From Propionibacteriaceae bacterium UBA5174 (GTDB lineage Bacteria; Actinomycetota; Actinomycetes; Propionibacteriales; Propionibacteriaceae): DNA of 25,480 bases. The notes beneath the pieces are model-generated. The model worked only from the letters and a program-made list of their open reading frames with translations, was not told the origin of the DNA and ran no database searches. Below are positions 23,378 through 25,480 of this stretch, in pieces; within the stretch, counting starts at the first letter, position 1, and each line of letters begins with the position of its first letter. A program made the position numbers and the translations under genes. The stretch lies in assembly GCA_002413345.1 (NCBI GenBank), contig DHWU01000044.1, positions 46,902 through 72,381 on the forward strand, written 5' to 3'.

Positions 23378-24814
23378 TCAAGAGTTGATGTTGGCCATGA
23401 CGTGTTTGATCCGGGTGTAGTCCTCGAATCCGTACATCGACAGGTCTTTTCCGTAGCCAGACCGCTTGAAACCCCCATGCGGCATCTCGGCTACCAACGG
23501 AATGTGGGTGTTGATCCACACACATCCGAAGTCAAGTTCAGCGCTGGCTCGCATGGCCTTGCCGAAGTCGCGCGTCCACACGCTGGAGGCCAGCCCGTAG
23601 TCGACGCCGTTGGCCCAGCTCAGTGCTTGGGCTTCATCTGTGAACGACTGCACAGTCATCACCGGCCCAAAGATTTCGGACTGGATCACCTCGTCGTCCT
23701 GGTTAAGGCCGCCAACCACAGTTGGCGCGTAGAAGTAGCCGTCCCCAAGTTCGGCAATTCGGTTGCCGCCCGCGGCCAGGTTTGCGTGGTCGGGCAACCG
23801 ATCGATGAATCCACCCACCCGGGAGAGCTGATTCACGTTGTTGACTGGCCCGAACAAGGCGTCTTCGTTGTCTGGCTTACCCACCACCGTGTTCTTGGCG
23901 AATTCAGCCAGCGCCGCAGTGAACTCTGCCGCAATGCTTTCGTGCACCAGCACCCGAGTAGCCGCGGTGCAGTCCTGGCCAGCATTGAAGAAGCCAGCCG
24001 TGCCTAGCCCCTCGACGGCAGCTTCGATATCCGCATCTGCGAAAACGATGCAAGGCGCTTTGCCGCCCAGTTCAAGATGGACGCGCTTAACCGCGGCGGC
24101 CGCACTCGTGGCCACTTCAGCACCTGCCCGGACCGATCCGGTGATCGCCACCATGGCCGCAGTGGGGTGCTCCACTAGGAGTCGGCCCGTATCGCGGTCC
24201 CCGGTGATCACGTTGAAGGTGCCCGGCGGCAGGAACTCGGCGGCAATCTCGGCCAGCAGCAGCGTCGTAAGTGGGGTCGTTTCAGCAGGCTTGAGCACCA
24301 CCGTGTTACCGGCAGCCAAAGCCGGAGCAATCTTCCACATCGCCATCAGTAGCGGGTAATTCCACGGAGTTACCTGACCCACCACGCCAATCGGTTCGCG
24401 ACGAATCCAGGAGGTGTGTCCAGCCAGGTATTCGCCAGCCGCGCGCCCTTCCAGCACTCGGGCCGCGCCTGCAAAGAAGCGGAGTTGGTCAAGCATCGGC
24501 GGGATTTCTTCCGAAGCGGTCAGCCCCAGCGGCTTGCCAGTCTGACTAGCTTCCAGCTCGATCAGCTCAGGAGCCCGTGCTTCCAGCACGTCGGCAAATT
24601 TGAGCAAGGCGAGTTGACGCTCCCCCGGCGTGGTCCGTCCCCAATCCTTAGCGAAGCTCTTCGCGGCAGCTGCATAGGCGGCGTCCACATCGTCAGCAAC
24701 ACTCACCGGCGCCGCCGCAATCACTTCAGCGGTAGCGGGATTAATCACGTCGAAGCGGGCATCAGCGGCGGCGGTGACGTACTGGCCACCGATGAAGTTC
24801 CTCAGCTCCTCCAT
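23378..24814 (-). CDS. patD: Gamma-aminobutyraldehyde dehydrogenase
   Basis: This 478-residue ALDH is assigned by motif and context to oxidation of 4-aminobutanal to GABA. Key residues are Asn152 (TPWNYP), Lys175 (VLKPAETTPL), AITGSVRAG (223-231), general base Glu248 (HLELGGKAP) and nucleophile Cys282 (NAGQDCTAATR). The NAGQDC version of the active-site loop is typical of aminobutyraldehyde/betaine aldehyde dehydrogenases. AAGGAG (24822-24827) is seven bases before the ATG. It is the first gene of the minus-strand polyamine operon and divergent from the Lrp regulator. Betaine aldehyde dehydrogenase activity cannot be excluded, but the neighbours favour the putrescine route. Confidence 0.9.
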   Translation of the reverse strand: MEELRNFIGGQYVTAAADARFDVINPATAEVIAAAPVSVADDVDAAYAAAAKSFAKDWGRTTPGERQLALLKFADVLEARAPELIELEASQTGKPLGLTASEEIPPMLDQLRFFAGAARVLEGRAAGEYLAGHTSWIRREPIGVVGQVTPWNYPLLMAMWKIAPALAAGNTVVLKPAETTPLTTLLLAEIAAEFLPPGTFNVITGDRDTGRLLVEHPTAAMVAITGSVRAGAEVATSAAAAVKRVHLELGGKAPCIVFADADIEAAVEGLGTAGFFNAGQDCTAATRVLVHESIAAEFTAALAEFAKNTVVGKPDNEDALFGPVNNVNQLSRVGGFIDRLPDHANLAAGGNRIAELGDGYFYAPTVVGGLNQDDEVIQSEIFGPVMTVQSFTDEAQALSWANGVDYGLASSVWTRDFGKAMRASAELDFGCVWINTHIPLVAEMPHGGFKRSGYGKDLSMYGFEDYTRIKHVMANINS

Positions 24815-24883
24815 GGAGAGTCTCCTTCTAAGAACGGCATCGTTAGGAAACAGAAGATAATCCGTAGATGTTTCGGCCGCGTT

Positions 24884-24920
24884 ACCACGATTTCCGTGGT
24901 GTTACGGTTTGCCAACCACG
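24884..24920. promoter_or_regulatory. Dyad and phased half-site between patD and the Lrp gene
   Basis: ACCACGATTTCCGTGGT (24884-24900) has perfect 6-bp arms around a T-rich centre. A third ACCACG at 24915-24920 starts 31 bases after the first, close to three helical turns. This is the pattern expected for an Lrp/AsnC octamer wrapping DNA, and it sits in the 130-bp divergent spacer. Binding is inferred, not shown. Confidence 0.55.
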
Positions 24921-24944
24921 CAATCCGCAGTGCAGGATCAAAGC

Positions 24945-25406
24945 ATGGCGGGAGCTGAACCCACAATCGATGAGGCTGGCAAGAAAATCATCGAGTTACT
25001 GCAGGCCGACGGCCGAATGCCCTATGTGAGCATTGCGGCAGCAGTCGGCCTGTCTGAAGGTGCGGTCCGGCAACGCGTCCAGAAGATGACCGAAAACGGC
25101 ATCATGCAGATTGTCGCGGTCACCGATCCACTGATGGTTGGCTTCACCCGCCAGGCGATGATCGGAATCAAGACTCAAGGCAACACCGAACCGGTGGCTG
25201 ACGCGCTCTGCCAGATCAATCAGGTCGACTACGTGGTGACTACCGCTGGCAGTTTCGATCTGCTCGTCGAGGTGGTTTGCGAAGGCGACGCCGAGTTGCT
25301 CGAAGTCTTGATGACCAAGATCCGAGTGATTCCCGGAGTCACCCACACCGAATCCTTCGTCTATCTCAAACTCAATAAACAGCACTACGACTGGGGAACC
25401 AGATGA
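24945..25406 (+). CDS. Lrp/AsnC-family transcriptional regulator
   Basis: This is a 153-residue regulator. The N-terminal winged HTH (about 8-60) reads IDEAGKKIIELLQADGRMPYVSIAAAVGLSEGAVRQRVQKMTENGIM. The C-terminal RAM ligand domain (about 66-142) includes VVTTAGSFDLLVEV and the terminal TESFVYLKL. ATG at 24945 follows AGGA by eight bases; the frame is open from a TTG at 24909, but that lies inside the presumed operator. It is divergent from the patD-gabD operon and overlaps the next aminotransferase by four bases (ATGA), so it probably senses a polyamine-pathway intermediate and controls both units. The ligand is unknown. Confidence 0.92.
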   Translation: MAGAEPTIDEAGKKIIELLQADGRMPYVSIAAAVGLSEGAVRQRVQKMTENGIMQIVAVTDPLMVGFTRQAMIGIKTQGNTEPVADALCQINQVDYVVTTAGSFDLLVEVVCEGDAELLEVLMTKIRVIPGVTHTESFVYLKLNKQHYDWGTR

Positions 25407-25480
25407 GCCAAGAACCACTCACCACCCGCACCGGCGCCAAGCTGACTGATGCGGCCCGCGACCACTTGTGGGGCCACTTC
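25403..25480 (+). CDS. Class III aminotransferase, N-terminal fragment (runs off right edge)
   Basis: Only 26 residues are present, ending in the block DAARDHLWGHF. This resembles the N-terminus of actinobacterial putrescine/diamine-type class III aminotransferases, where D-H-L-W-x-H-F precedes the first catalytic-fold strand. The ATG overlaps the Lrp stop (ATGA). In this place it would supply the missing first step, putrescine to 4-aminobutanal, for PatD. The assignment rests on a short stretch plus context. Confidence 0.6.
   Translation, partial: MSQEPLTTRTGAKLTDAARDHLWGHF

Noticed and set aside
23342..24007. 221-residue open frame antisense to patD
   Set aside because: Shadow of the ALDH frame; no independent support.
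1..25480. CRISPR array, transposase, tRNA or rRNA
   Set aside because: No spaced identical repeats, no transposase motifs, and no cloverleaf or rRNA blocks were seen on either strand.

Overview
The window is chromosomal DNA from a high-G+C Gram-positive bacterium (Actinomycetota). Evidence for this is the divergent ispH / xseA-xseB pair, strongly G/C-biased codon third positions, Tat/lipobox lipoproteins, a 13E12-type DUF222-HNH gene, and a start that looks leaderless. A member of the Propionibacteriales is my best guess, but that is inference. No rRNA, tRNA, CRISPR array or insertion sequence was seen. Both window edges cut genes: ispH on the left and a class III aminotransferase on the right.

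Region A (1-4768) is mostly housekeeping. It holds partial ispH (-), xseA-xseB (+), and a minus-strand three-gene unit of TetR regulator, FAD monooxygenase and small membrane protein. The TetR promoter is readable and carries operator-like repeats. A divergent gene encodes a double-ACT GcvR-like protein.

Region B (4795-11830) looks like one catabolic module. A PucR-type regulator is transcribed away from a GabT-like class III aminotransferase, a cytidylate-kinase-like protein, a complete polar-amino-acid-type ABC importer (ATPase, permease, lipoprotein) and an iron-type alcohol dehydrogenase. The gene order suggests uptake of an omega-amino compound, transamination to a semialdehyde and reduction to a hydroxy acid or alcohol. 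The substrate is not determined. This is one of the two most interesting parts of the window.

Region C (11831-15166) contains a DUF2804 gene and a 13E12-type DUF222-HNH gene. The latter has an SOS-box-like dyad and two DnaA-box-like nonamers upstream, and an eightfold 18-bp repeat at its 3' end. A 430-bp T-poor, repeat-rich spacer and a terminator-like hairpin follow.

Region D (15167-25480) is a putrescine/polyamine catabolic locus. Read in transcription order on the minus strand it is patD - potD - potA - potB - potC - saccharopine-dehydrogenase-like gene - gabT - gabD, mostly with touching or overlapping ends. Divergent from it are an Lrp/AsnC regulator and the start of a class III aminotransferase, probably the putrescine/diamine aminotransferase. 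Together these encode import (PotABCD), putrescine to 4-aminobutanal (partial aminotransferase), 4-aminobutanal to GABA (PatD), GABA to succinate semialdehyde (GabT) and then succinate (GabD). The saccharopine-dehydrogenase-like protein is the unexplained member and could act on a polyamine secondary amine.
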